Positions 24,358-36,116 of a stretch of DNA of 64,000 nucleotides are shown here, one piece after another. Positions within the stretch are counted from its first letter, which is position 1; each line of letters opens with the position of its first letter. This DNA is from Pagrus major (Eukaryota; Chordata; Actinopteri; Spariformes; Sparidae), in contig NC_133216.1 in the NCBI RefSeq assembly GCF_040436345.1, positions 20,237,792 to 20,301,791 on the forward strand, in the 5' to 3' direction. The position numbers and the translations under genes were made by a program. A model generated the notes under the pieces. The model was not told where the DNA came from and did no database searches. It saw only the letters and a program-made list of their open reading frames with translations.

Positions 24358-24452
24358 GGGATGAGCAGCCGGGACACGACCGCAGTGGAGGGGAGGGCAC
24401 GGGGAGGGGTGGGGGGGTGCTGGATGACTAGATGGAGGATGGACAAATGGAT

Positions 24453-24481
24453 GGGAGGGAGGGAGGGAGGGAGGGAGGGGG
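24453..24481 (+). repeat. (GGGA)n tract
   Basis: Seven or so GGGA units on the sense strand of the ypel2 3' UTR, about 100 bases after the stop codon, with more G-rich sequence (GGGGTGGGGGGG) at about 24404-24416. Four or more G-tracts on the RNA strand make G-quadruplex formation plausible. Confidence 0.85.
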
Positions 24482-26966
24482 AGTCGTGTGTGATGGGTGA
24501 GTGTGTGACTTTGGTTTGGCTGATTTACCATTAACCTCTGTAACTCTCTGCCCATCCCTCCCTACCACGCCTTTTGGTGTACACACAAACACAAACACAA
24601 ACACACACACATCAAGGTCCCAGACATCCCAGCTTGACAGAGAGACAGACTAGGCAGGCTTGTACGCAGCTAGCAGGACTAGGTGACTGGCCAGCAAGAC
24701 AGGACGTCTCTTCTTTTGTTTTTCTTTACTGAAACATGATTTCATGGCTCTTAAAAAGGTGGCGGAGACATCTTCATTGTGTGAAGTATTCCACCTTGTC
24801 CAACAATAACATTAGAATGAGTTTATTAACAGGTCATTCAGTGGAAATGTAGCCAGAAGGAGGCCAGTTGGGCCATCCTGGTGGGGCTCATTGGCCTTGG
24901 TTGAAGAGCTGACATGCATTCGCTCTGTCTGAATGAGATGACCTAAGATGATTATAGCAAATCCAGCTGATCGGGGCCATGCCAGCTGGGCCAGTGATGA
25001 GGCCTGGCGCTGAGGCTTGGCACGGAGGCCCGAGCACATGGGCGTTGGGCTGTGTCGGAGGGGGTGGATTCAGGGATTGCCATCTACCGGGCCGCTCAGT
25101 CACCGTGGTAGATGGGGAGAGGAAGATCCTGATCCTTTTATGCAGTGGCTTTGATGGCTTCTGGCTGGGATCCACTCCATGTCTTGCCAGCGATGCAGCT
25201 CAGAGCGATGCAGCGTGGGCCGAGAGTGAAAGAGATACAGACAGACAGCCACCAGCTTGTCCTAAAACCCTCACAGGAATTTGCCCTCGCAGCAGCAAAG
25301 CAGCTCCCCTCTGGGTTTTATTCATCCTTCGATACATCGATTTGTGTAAAGCGATCTGCTGATCCGTCCCATGTATGTCTGGTGTCGGCGGACACATCGC
25401 TGGGTCCAACCTTTGTTACTTGGCCGGATAGAATTACACAACATAAGCGTGTCTCAGGTGAACAACTTTGGCTGGGATTCCCAAAAGTTTGCGAGCACTG
25501 TGAGCATCTGTCTGCTGTCGTGGGTCGATGTGTAAAGGTGACGAGGCAACCCCCGCTGTGATGCAAATAACAGTTTGATTTGAAGGAACTGACAAAAAAT
25601 GGCCAATGCATGACTGGTTTCATGTGCCAAGGGAAAATGCAAATAGTAAAAGTTATTACTCTTACTGAAGTTACGAGGTATAAACATGATTACATAGGAG
25701 TGTACTGTAGATACATATGTATAAAAGGTAATATCAATCACTCTTAGGCTCTCTTTCAGTCTGGGATGACTGCTGTTTAACTGCTGTTACACTGATCTTC
25801 ACTAACCAACCCTCACAAAACATTATAACAAACCTACTGGGCAACAGTATGAAGCAATGTACTGGATAGATATCCCTTTGTTCCTTAATGCTCCAAGATT
25901 TTCCCCCAGTTTTAGATATTTTTTTTTTTTTCATATTTCCCCCACCTTACGAAGTATTCCTCGTGCATCACAGGCCTTCTAGTTATGACACCTGGGTAAT
26001 ATTTGAGGTAACATTAATGGGAAGCATTGCTCAGGTACCTTGATGCTAACTTTTTTTTTTTTTTGCTAAGGCCAGGATCCTACTTAAAAGTGCTGAATGC
26101 ATCATTCTCAGATGGAAATGTATTATTTTCAAGTGAGAGAATCCATTGCAGCTGCCTCCATCCTGTGGAAATGCAACGTTAACGCATGCATGAAGTAAAA
26201 CAAGTGTTCAGACCGGTTTTGTGCTCGGTCCTCATCACGTTTTTGTGAAAAAGAACGTTTGAAACCATGCCGTGCTGTAATATAACATCCTGTCAGTTCC
26301 ACGAAAAGCACGAAAGCACGACAGATCGAATGCGATCCTGGTTAAGAAAAGTAGAAGTTGTCGCCCTGTTTGTCGCACATAGTTTCCCCTCAAACATTGC
26401 TCAAGAAGTTGCCCTGTAAAACCGGCGAGTCCGGTTCAGTACTCTCCCGTTACAACAAAACCTAAACGTTTAACTCTTTTCAGTAACACTCAGCAGCTGA
26501 TCACTCAGTCGGAGGCTGCGACACTAAACCCAGCACAACCAAAGAACCCACCCATCAACAATAAATTGACCAAACAAAAGATCTCATTTTGCTTGGGCAA
26601 ACACGGGGGTGTGTATAGCTGAAAGCCAAGGTTGTGGATAGCCTTTCTCTGTGATTATATATAATGCATTATGATTTTGTAAACAAAAGATCTTAATATA
26701 TGAATATATTCTATTTACTGTATTCACCATGAGGATTACCATTCATGTCAACCTCTGTGTTACAGACTGTAAATAGTGTTAATGTATTGTGTTTTATCTA
26801 TGATCCATACGATGATGAATGAATATGATTTAGGTCATGTCATGCTTTCTCTCTGGTACCCCACATTGGCTGTATGATACTACTTTTTTACTGAAAATGT
26901 TTCAATTTTAATGTCTTTTGTAAAGGAGGATGCTGATGTTGACTATATATCATTGGATCTTCATCT

Positions 26967-26972
26967 AATAAA
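26967..26972 (+). terminator. ypel2 polyadenylation signal
   Basis: Canonical AATAAA in CATCTAATAAAATGCACC, with T/GT-rich sequence downstream (TGTATGGAATATAGTGTTCG). It lies at the end of a long AT-rich untranslated stretch, and the dispersed repeats start soon after, which supports a gene end here. Confidence 0.6.
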
Positions 26973-27385
26973 ATGCACCTTGATATCTGTATGGAATATA
27001 GTGTTCGTTTAATCTCATGAAACCTTAAATATTTATACTGGGCATCGTTAACTTTATAAAGGGGTACTGCAATAAATACATTTAAATATGGGATTTTAAA
27101 CCACATGAAATCAAGGTCAAGGTGCAGAAATGGCAGCTACTGCTTTTGTGCTAAGCTAGGTTAGCTTAAAGCAATAAAGTTTGACTGATTTTACTTTCTT
27201 TCTCCATTATGTTGTAACATTTAGCTACTGTTTTATTTATGTTTTATAGAAAACTTGATTTTTTAAAAACGTTGGCAAATTAACTTTAGTTTTATTCAGT
27301 TCTTAGGCTAGCTCTGTTTTCTAGTTATGCTAATTTTACATGCTGTTTTCTTCCCAGTTAGTACACATTTCTCTTGTAGCTAGCC

Positions 27386-27737
27386 TATAACAATGTGATG
27401 TCAAAAAGTCAGTTGGCTAATATCTAAATTTACCCAATATTCATTAACATTAGCCACTAAAAGCTGCCTACTGGTAGGCACTGGTGTATTTGGGGGGTGG
27501 TAATCGCCCCTTGGTGCCCCCATGTTCGAGAAAATGCCACTAAAGTTGCCTCTTGGATGCCCCTATGGTAGACAAAATGTAGGGACAACAGAAACTACAG
27601 ATTTCGCTTATATAACAATGTTTTTTAATGTCAAGAAGTCAGAATTAGGTCAAATATTTACAGCAGGCTAATATCTAAAGTTGGCGAACATTGGTTAACA
27701 TTAGCCGCCATAAGCTAGCCTTCTGGTATTCCTCTTT
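27386..27737 (+). repeat. two imperfect direct copies of a ~110-bp unit
   Basis: 27386-27475 and 27610-27737 share TATAACAATG, ATGTCAARAAGTCAG, GGCTAATATCTAAA.TT, ATTAACATTAGCC and TAAAAGCT/CATAAGCT, in order. The second copy has small insertions. The unit resembles GCTAA-rich dispersed fish repeats, but I cannot name it. Confidence 0.5.
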
Positions 27738-28234
27738 TCAAAAGTTACAATGTCTTGATTTAAGGCATCATGTGTGAAACTGGAGATCAAATCTGTGACA
27801 TAGATGTCTCCTGTTTACGTTAGGTAGTTGCAGATGATATGTGCCAGTGCACCTTCTGCTCACTTTCTAATTAAAACACACCGATGATAACAGAAACGGT
27901 GGGAGAAATGAGTCATTCGCACGCTGATCGTTGGGCGGACGCTTGTGTGAGCTCACCAGGCAATCATCAGACAACGTGGGCCCAGAGCCCGCCGCGACTG
28001 AACTGTGATAGCCTATCTGATGGTGACATTTTATTGTCCCCATGGAAACAAGTGCATCATCTGTTACCACTGGGGAGGTTACTGGGGAAAAAACAACAGC
28101 AGCGGCATCTGAGCACAGAGAATAACCTGAGGATGATGCTCGCCATGTTTTTCTGTGAGATTTGAGTGCGGAGGAGGGTTATGAGTGGGTGGCATAAGAG
28201 TCACACCTGTTAGTCATACATTAATCAAGCTTCT

Positions 28235-28440
28235 CGTAATGCTTGCTCTCCTCCCCTCTCCTCGCTTCACTCCCCTCTCCTCTTCATTCCACTCCCCTCC
28301 TCTCTCATATTTTCTTTTGTCTCCTTCATCTTCCACTATCACCCTCCCTCTCTTCCCTCTGTCCTCTGTCCTCCTCTGTCTGTCCCTGTAGTGTTGTTTC
28401 CACTGATCCTCCTGGACTCATTTCTCTCTCTCTCTCTCTG
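28235..28440 (+). repeat. pyrimidine-rich tract
   Basis: CTCCCCTCTCCTC-type sequence over about 200 bases, almost free of purines in places, ending in (TC)n at 28422-28440. A second (CT)n block lies at 28523-28546. Such polypyrimidine-polypurine tracts can form triplex (H-) DNA. Confidence 0.75.
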
Positions 28441-29699
28441 TCCGACTTGGCTAACCCACTCCAAATATCACTGCAGCAGATGGTGCTGTGTTTGCATTAG
28501 GCCAGGTCTCCTAGCAACCCCGTCTCTCTCTCTCTCTCTCTCTCTATCCTAAAACAGAGCGGTGGAGGAGTTGGTGTCATGCACTGTCTGGGTCTGCCAT
28601 GCCCACCCCTCCTCTGTCTCTTTTGATTGACCTGAGCGCCTCTCTGTGTTGATGTCTATGTTTACGTCTGCGCCTACTGTCTCTCGCTCGGACGCTAAAG
28701 TAGGGCAGGGGCTGACCGTCTGGATTACTATACATGTGTAATGATTAAATTTGATGTGAAAATGGGCAAAGCAGGACACTGCAGCCGATGTGATTTGTAA
28801 CCCTATGTGACCTAGATTTTTACAGATGTTCACATATGTTGCAGCAGCAGGGGAAAGAACACATCTGGGTCACGGTGGGTTTAAGGACACAATTATCCTA
28901 CATTCATATTTCCTGGTGGGTAAAACATGCAAATGTCTGTTTAAGCATTTTCTTGATTAACAGTGAAACAGCGTGTCATCACCATCCTGGGAGCCACGCT
29001 AATGAAAACACATCATCAGGTCTGCATGAAGAGACGCTGTTGATGCAGTCCGCTAGACTACAGCGCACAGTCTGCTCTGTCCAGACAGACACACACACAC
29101 ACTGCACTTAACAAAGATAGGAGTACATCTGAGGACTCGCATGGTGTCCTGACATGGTCGTGGTTCTTGTCCTTTCATGCTGCCTCAGGCCTGCAGACAC
29201 ACTCGCACACTCATTGGTTTATCTTGTTTTGTTTTTGTGGGATTCAAAGCAGATAGAAACATTATATGTACGTTATGTAAGTGTTAAGTTGTCAAAGATA
29301 CTCAATCTCATGTGAGCTTAATTAATCAAACACCTACAGTAGCTACATAAATGCAGATCTTAATAATAATCAACAAATCTGTTTTTTTAACTTTTCCTTT
29401 TCTTATCACAGTTAGACAAGTGGGTGCTTCAGTGTTGTACGTTTGGTGTTTTATTATTTATTTATTTAGCCTTACAGTATTGGACCATTTTCACCCACTC
29501 CCCACCCCTTTTCACTTCTTTTGTTTTTTACCTTAATCTAAAATTTAATAATGCCCGAGTAACCCAAAGCCAAATCTTAAGCGTTTAGATGCATTACTGC
29601 CGCCTACTATGACAATGCAACAACAACAAACAGAAAGAAATGGAAATGATTTATGGGCGCTGCATTACTTTACACAATATCTGTATGTCTATTATTAAC

Positions 29700-30050
29700 A
29701 CAATATCAATATTCATAGCCAAAGTACAAAATCCAAGTAAGAAAAGGGCAGGCATCAAAAACTGACAACAAAAAGGCAGGCAAAGGACTATAACAACTAA
29801 AGGCCAGAAAACCACGAGAACAGATCAGGAACACAGGGAACACATGAGGACTCGGGAACAGGGTGAGGGAACAACACAAGCTTAGATACAAACTAAACTA
29901 ACGAGACACTAGAGAGACACTGGGAGCAGGGCAGTGCAGTGCTAAAGAGGCTGATGTGAGACAGGTGTGGGGGGTAATCAGGCTGGGAAAGGAGCACAGG
30001 AGGGAAACAGAACACAGGTGAGCAGGAAGTAGAAAGTAATAACAAGACAC
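29700..30050 (+). repeat. purine-rich dispersed repeat block
   Basis: Motifs such as AACAGATCAGGAACACAGGG, ACATGAGGACTCGGGAACAG and AGACAGGTGTGGGGGGTAAT recall a repeat common in percomorph genomes. I cannot assign a class, and no coding capacity is visible. Confidence 0.35.
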
Positions 30051-30190
30051 ACTGTTTCCACTGTTATGCTAAGCTAAGCTAACCGGCTGTTGGCTCCAGC
30101 GTCATACTTAACCAAACAGATTTGAAAGTAGAATTGATATTCGTGGCGACGGGAAGCCAAGAATCGTATATCCCCAAACTATTCCTTTAA
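30051..30190 (+). repeat. percomorph repeat (GCTAAGCTAAGCTAACCGGCTG)
   Basis: TTATGCTAAGCTAAGCTAAC followed by GGCTGTTGGCTCCAGCGTCA and ending AACTATTCCTTTAA matches, from memory, a short high-copy percomorph repeat. It directly follows the purine-rich block, so the two could be one composite insertion. Confidence 0.55.
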
Positions 30191-33100
30191 ACGCTTTCTG
30201 CTTTTATTGTGGCAACATGTGGTCCTCACAAATGCAGAAGTTCAGGAGCGCACTTCTCACACAGCAGCCGCTACAGTCTCTAATGGCTCACAGAGTAATC
30301 ATCCATCACGCACAGACAAACAAACACACAGTCACACACACACAAAACCACCACGGCTCTTCAGTATTGCTGAGGGGGGAAAAAAACACACAATACAAAT
30401 GGCAGCCACATACCATGATATGATGTGGCCGGCCCTGATTAATTGCTTTAATTTACTTTTCCAGCTGCATCACACAGTCAACACAAACGCTTCATTATTC
30501 TCCTTGAAGCTTGTTGACTCGAAGCACAAAGAACAACAGCCCGCTGCTTCATGAGTGCGCTGGATAACTTTTCTGTGTATTTTCTGTAAATAAAAACATG
30601 CTGTCTCACATCTGAAAGCTCCGGTTATACATCTAAGCGGCACCAGGGATCGGTGATCGATGAGAATCCAAGAAGTGCCCCCAGATGATCGTCCGCACCG
30701 GCATCTAAAAGCTGCCTTTGTGGCTCTTCCTTCATTGGCCTCTGAGGGAAGCAAAGTGCCGCCTGCTTATTTGTTTACTCGGGCAGAAGTGCCCACAGGC
30801 CTCAGTGGAGATGGGAAGGCTTTTTTTTTCCTCAGTTCTGTGACCTCATATCTGTATCAGGCACTCAAAAGTGGGCCCAAGGCCGGCTGGAGAGCAACAT
30901 GCAAGCCAAGCACAAAACAATGCATTCAAAGGCCGTCAGTGAGGGAGGCCTGAGTGATGACACTTTGCTGTTCAGAAGGCTGGCACTCCTATTCAGATTA
31001 AACCCTCCATAAACAGTGAGAGCGTTCAGACAGGGTTACGATACAAAGGTTGTTTCTTTCAGGTGTCCTTCATAACCTGAATTCCTCTATTCTTCAACGC
31101 AGAATACAGGTCACAGGATATAGGTTACAATTTCAGCATGTGTTTCAGGATTTATGTCATTTAAAGCAAATAAAAAGACACCAGAGTCCCAGAAGAAGCT
31201 TCCTCTGTTGACAAAGTTGTGTTTCACGTGTGTGTGTGTGTGAGGGAGTTGTCCAGCTCTCTTGTAGCTTTCTTCACCTGAGAAACAAATGAAAGATACA
31301 AACATGTTTTCACTTTTTTTCCTGCAGACCAAAAATGCGAGGAAAAAAATGTTTAACTGTCTTTTCCCTTCACTCCAAAATGGTCAGAGTTTCACCCTCA
31401 AAGCCTGTTTCACATTCCAGGGGAGGAGGGTTTCTCTATCCTCACCTTAAAAGCCCAACTTATTAAGAGACAATACCCATCACAGCCGCAGTCTGTTCAC
31501 GCTGCTGCCACCTGGCAAGGGGACAGAGAAATATCAGCTACCACCAGACTACAGAGGAGCTTCTTTCCTTTCCTTTTTAAAGGAGTTATTTTGGATTTAC
31601 AACTCCTTAAACAAGCTAAGAGGCAGTTGTTATTTTACTGGCCTTGACTGAATGTGGTTTGGTTTATTTGGCCTCCTAACACAGTGATCCATTGTGACCA
31701 GGAGTCATTTCAGTGGGAAGGATAAACCTGAGTATTGAATGTAATCCTTGTCCATTCACAGAGGTCCACAGCACTATGTGTCACTTAAAATTAGGCTATA
31801 AAACTGCTGCTTTGGAGAGTGAGACTATTGAAATGTCTTTTTGAGTCTCATGGGCTACACCTGTACCTTATTTCCATGTCCATCATCCCGTTTCCAGGCA
31901 TACAGATGATGACGAAAAGACTTTTCTGGTGAAAATGCCCCTTCAGTCCAGTCTAACTCAGTAGTTATTCTGCACTGGTGACATGTTTGTCAGTATGTTT
32001 CAAGTGTTTTTCATAGGGATCAAAGTCGAACTTGTAAGCAAGAGGGTGAATAACACTTACAGTGTGAAACAACACGGGCCTGAATCATGAAACACTATCA
32101 AATAGTCAAGACAAGATTATCTTTGCTCGCGGAGACTGTAATAAAATGCAATGGGTGAAGGTGAGACTCTGCATGTTGGAGCCAGATATATTCTCAGACA
32201 ACTGAAAATCTGCAGAAGAAATTTTTTATGAGATTAAAGGTTGATTATAGATGTTGAGAAAGTACTCTGCTGCTGTTGTGTCGCTGTGATCGTGTCGCTG
32301 TTGTGTCGTTGTGACAGAGTCTGAGGGGTCAGGAGTGCTGATGATGGGAAATGCCGGACTCGTGACAAACACAACATTGAGTCACTCAACCACAGAAGTT
32401 AATCATATGATGTAAATGTTTACATTATCGTTACATTTTGTCCTTTTTGCTTATCTACATCTTATCAAGTCACTTTTGTTTACAACATGAGTCATTTCTT
32501 GAATTATCTAAACATGAGAGGACGAATGGTTTCTTGATTCCAGTGCAATGACCTACTTTTTCTTCCTCGTTTCATAATGCACACACTAATTCCTGGAAAT
32601 TTATTGGAAAAAAATGGACCAACTTTTGAAACAAGTTTAAATTGTCTTGATGCAATTACAGAATTTTTTCCTTTCGGATGAATGTAATATATTTATGGAC
32701 AGAGAAGACTTTTTTTGCTCTCAAAAACTCCCACAACAGCATTGACAGTGATCACATTTAAACCTGATTAAATGAAATCCTTTTAAAGTTGGCAGACCTA
32801 TTGCACCAATCTAACATTAGGGGGGAAACCTGGGACAAACTGGGCCTTTAAACAACGAATTTATCAAACATATTAATAAATGGAAACATGGGTTCCTTCC
32901 TGGAGGCCTGGTGTTAGATTTCTGTTGAGATCATGTCAGATATTAATTCAACAACTAATCTTAACGCTTGAGGCCATATTTCTGTTGTGGATCACACAAT
33001 ATTTAATATATCATTTCATCAAGTAGTTATATGTTGTAAAGAACAGATCAGATGTTGTCTCACAGAGGTCCAAAGTAGGACCTTTATTCCCTCCTGTGCA

Positions 33101-33991
33101 GCCACACAGGTGACTTCGATCAGCCAACCTGCACCTGTCAGTGTAGCTGCTGATTTAAAGCCGTCATCTGCGTGAGGCTGCTTGGACCCCGCTGGTGTTC
33201 GAAAGCAGAGGGGAGACAAACACAGACACTGCTGCTGCCAGGAGACCTGCTGTAAGGCAGCCCAGCCCAGGACTGCAGAGACTATAAATAGCTCAGCCTC
33301 AGTCTTTCTCACAGGCACCACCCACCACATTACCCATGTGGCAGAACAGCAGCAACAGAGCAAAACAAAACTGCACACTGTACCAGAAAAAACAGATCAG
33401 AGGTAACCTGCTCGCTGCTGACTGTGGGCATGAAGTGAAGAAGTGAGCAAGTAGTGCTGACGGAGGGCTCGGCTTGTGGAGATCAGCTGTCGGTTTCAAA
33501 GAATCTTTTAGTTTGGGGAAGTAGGCCAAGATGTTTGCTCTGTCATTTGACTGAGAACAACAGTGATCACAAGTGTGAACGTTTCCAAAACACTCTTAAA
33601 GCTGCGTTTCCATTGTGACAATCATGCTGACCTTCTGACAGCTCAGTGTACGATCTGAACAATGACGTTAGGCAGCTAATGAGAAACTACAGCACATGCA
33701 GTATGGACATTATTCAGTATTTAGTCTGCTGTGATACAATTATCTTTGAAATTTCACTTCACTGTGACCTCAGTAGTTCAGGAGGTCAGTTTCGTGGAAA
33801 TGTTGTGTGGCTGCTCACAGTATGGAGTCAATACACAAATAAATAACACTATTAGTTGTAGAACAGCAACTAAAGTATTTGAGCTGGCATGCTTATAATT
33901 AACAAAGGGAGGAAAACAATGAAGATAAATGTGTCCTAAGATTTGTTATTATTTATTTATTAAAAAAACTCTGAAACATATTTCTTTTTAC

Positions 33992-34023
33992 ACTTCTGGA
34001 GGCACCCCAGCGCCTCCAGAAGT
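33992..34023. repeat. perfect 12-bp hairpin
   Basis: ACTTCTGGAGGC (33992-34003) is exactly complementary to GCCTCCAGAAGT (34012-34023), with an 8-base loop. It lies in AT-rich intergenic DNA away from any exon. No matching element ends are seen around it. Confidence 0.85.
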
Positions 34024-34947
34024 AGATTAACTTAGATGCCGTTGTTCAGTACACAAGTCTTGCTATATTTATCTTTAATACAATGTTTTTATGCCCTCAG
34101 TGTTGTGTCAATTTCCCCTGTGGTATCAAAAATGGTAGAGAAGTAAGAATATTGATATTTTTCAAGGAATTGTATCAAAGTTACAAATTCCAGTATCGTG
34201 ACATCAATGCCCAGAATAATTTGTAAATTGCCACTACTTCACAGGCACGGCACACCTGTTGTGCACCCACACAGGTGATGTTCAGTAGCACAGACTGTGT
34301 TGGATTGACTTCGCCCTCATTCTTTTGCTGACTTTGTTGCACCCGGGGTCCTGTTGTCAGGGTGGGACAAATTACATTTGAATCATTCTTGTTAGTTCAG
34401 TGCAGCTCCACCCACCTTCAACCTGAGCAGAGGTCTAATCAGTCAGAATGACTGAAAACACCTGTGAAGGTGTGTAGGACCTTTGTGTCGGTCTAAAGCC
34501 TGATCATTTGTTTCAGTTATGAGATCTGTCCCTGCTCTGACCCAACTTGCTAGTTCTCTAATAATTCACAACATTTAATTGCATTCACCTTGCAACTACT
34601 AGCCCTTAATTAAAGGAGTAACATTTGATTTATCCTCAAATGTCATGACAGACTGTTTTGGACCCGAGTCCTGCTCAGTTTATGGTCCTGCTGCTGGTTA
34701 ACAAGGTACACCTGGTCTGTGTGTCACTGGCAGCAGGTTTGGCTCATTAACTGTCAGGGAGGAATACCTTCCTGCAGTCCAGGTATGTGTCAACGATACA
34801 ACATGTCATTTTAAAGGTGGATGTAGCTCTGCGGTGTGATAAAAGATGCAAATAAGCAAGAAACATTATCACCAGAGGTTGATAATAAATTGGTGGCATG
34901 AGGTGAAGCTTTTATTTCTCTGTGTTACTGTCTCAGTGGGAGTCTGA

Positions 34948-35322
34948 TTTCTGCCAGTTAAAGAAAAGATGGAAACTTAGCTTCATGAAAAACATCGCCA
35001 CTGGAAGTCAAAATTGTGCTCAAAGAAATTATAATTATGAAATAAAAAGTCATAATTATGAGAAAAAGTCAAAATTATGAAAGAGAAAGTTCAAATTATG
35101 AGAAAAGTCATAATTATGTGATTAAAACCTCATAAATATAAAGAACTACTTAATTAAGAGATAAAAAAACTAAATTAGTTAAAAAGTCAGAATTATGAGA
35201 CAAAAAACATAAATCTCAGTTTTTAATTCATAATTTAATTTTTTTAATCTCATAATTATGATTATCTCAATTAAGACTATAAATCATAAAACGTATTAAT
35301 TGTTTTCTTTAACTGGCAGAAA
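34948..35322. mobile_element. foldback element with AAATTATGAGA tandem interior
   Basis: ATTTCTGCCAGTTAAAGAAAA (34948-34968) is inverted at 35302-35322. The 330-bp interior is built from degenerate 15-20-base units of the type AGTCATAATTATGAGAAAA, running in one orientation on the left and inverted on the right (CATAATTATGATTATC). The whole segment is therefore a large imperfect palindrome. I recall similar elements from percomorph genomes; there is no coding capacity. Confidence 0.75.
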
Positions 35323-36110
35323 TGGGTTTCCATACGAGTCTGCTGCGTTGCAGATCTGACAAAATAAGACGCTTATCAGAAGACACGGTTGATCCTGAAG
35401 CACACTTTAGCCCAGATTAGGAATTTCTGTAATCTCAGCACAGTGGTTTCAGATTACACTGATTCATTTAGTCCTGCAGTGCCTCCAACATATCTGTGTG
35501 TATTGTGTTGTCTTTCACTCGTACTGTAGTAAGAGCAGGTGGGCTGGAGTGGGAGCAGCAACACAGAGTTCATGTTTGTGTCTCTAATGTGACAGTGTTT
35601 TATTTTAAATTGAGTGCCAACAAAGCACTTAAAACTGCATGACTCAACGCTTTTACTGGAAAAAAAAAAAATCAATTAGGTGCATTAGGATTTTAGCCCT
35701 GCTCTGATGTTGACGGGAGGTTATTGCTCCTGTAAAAGACAGTTGTGGAGCCGACAGACATCCCACTTTTCTTGCACACAAACAAGCAGCTGTGTCTGCA
35801 CTGAAAACATCCTCGATTACGTTAACGCTCATGTCGTTATCTCTTCTGGGGAAGAAAAAAGCTGAAATGCCAGCTTTATTCATTTTCCAAGACGTCGTCG
35901 AGGTTTTTCTGTTGAATTGGCAGATTAAGAGGATTGGCTGAAGCAATTTATCAATCAGCGATGGTTATGTAACATCCAACTTTTCCCATAAAAACACTAC
36001 GTGGAAGGAGACCAGAAAGCATCAGGTGAAAGGGCAGAGAGATCACTGTGCTCCGACATCATCACAAAGAAACACAGACACAGCTCGGTCTGTATTAACG
36101 AGTTGAAATA

Positions 36111-36116
36111 TTTATT
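36111..36116 (-). terminator. hip1 distal polyadenylation signal
   Basis: AATAAA on the minus strand (TTTATT on plus). A nearer alternative, also AATAAA, lies at 37339-37344. Which is used cannot be decided from sequence alone. Confidence 0.4.

Larger units (their letters stand above)
24358..26990 (+). other. ypel2: ypel2 3' UTR
   Basis: About 2.6 kb after the TGA at 24355-24357. A (GGGA)n tract lies at about 24453-24481, shortly after the stop codon. Several T runs occur around 25920 and 26050. The last 300 bases are AT-rich and end at AATAAA 26967-26972. Vertebrate YPEL2 also has a multi-kilobase 3' UTR. The open frames on both strands here show no protein family. Confidence 0.6.
26991..36094. 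other. ypel2-hip1 convergent intergenic region (9 kb)
   Basis: No open frame with homology and no RNA gene was recognised. The region holds dispersed repeats, a pyrimidine tract, a purine-rich repeat block and foldbacks, each listed separately. Between them, 30,190-33,980 is ordinary unique-looking DNA with nothing I can name. Both flanking genes end into this region. Confidence 0.6.

Noticed and set aside
24220..24610. Minus-strand open frames with poly-Pro/Ser over the ypel2 last exon
   Set aside because: They are the antisense shadow of the conserved exon and of the GGGA repeat.
30207..33529. Several 70-120-codon open frames in the ypel2-hip1 intergenic region
   Set aside because: No domain, signal peptide or repeat structure, no supporting splice sites, and composition like flanking non-coding DNA.
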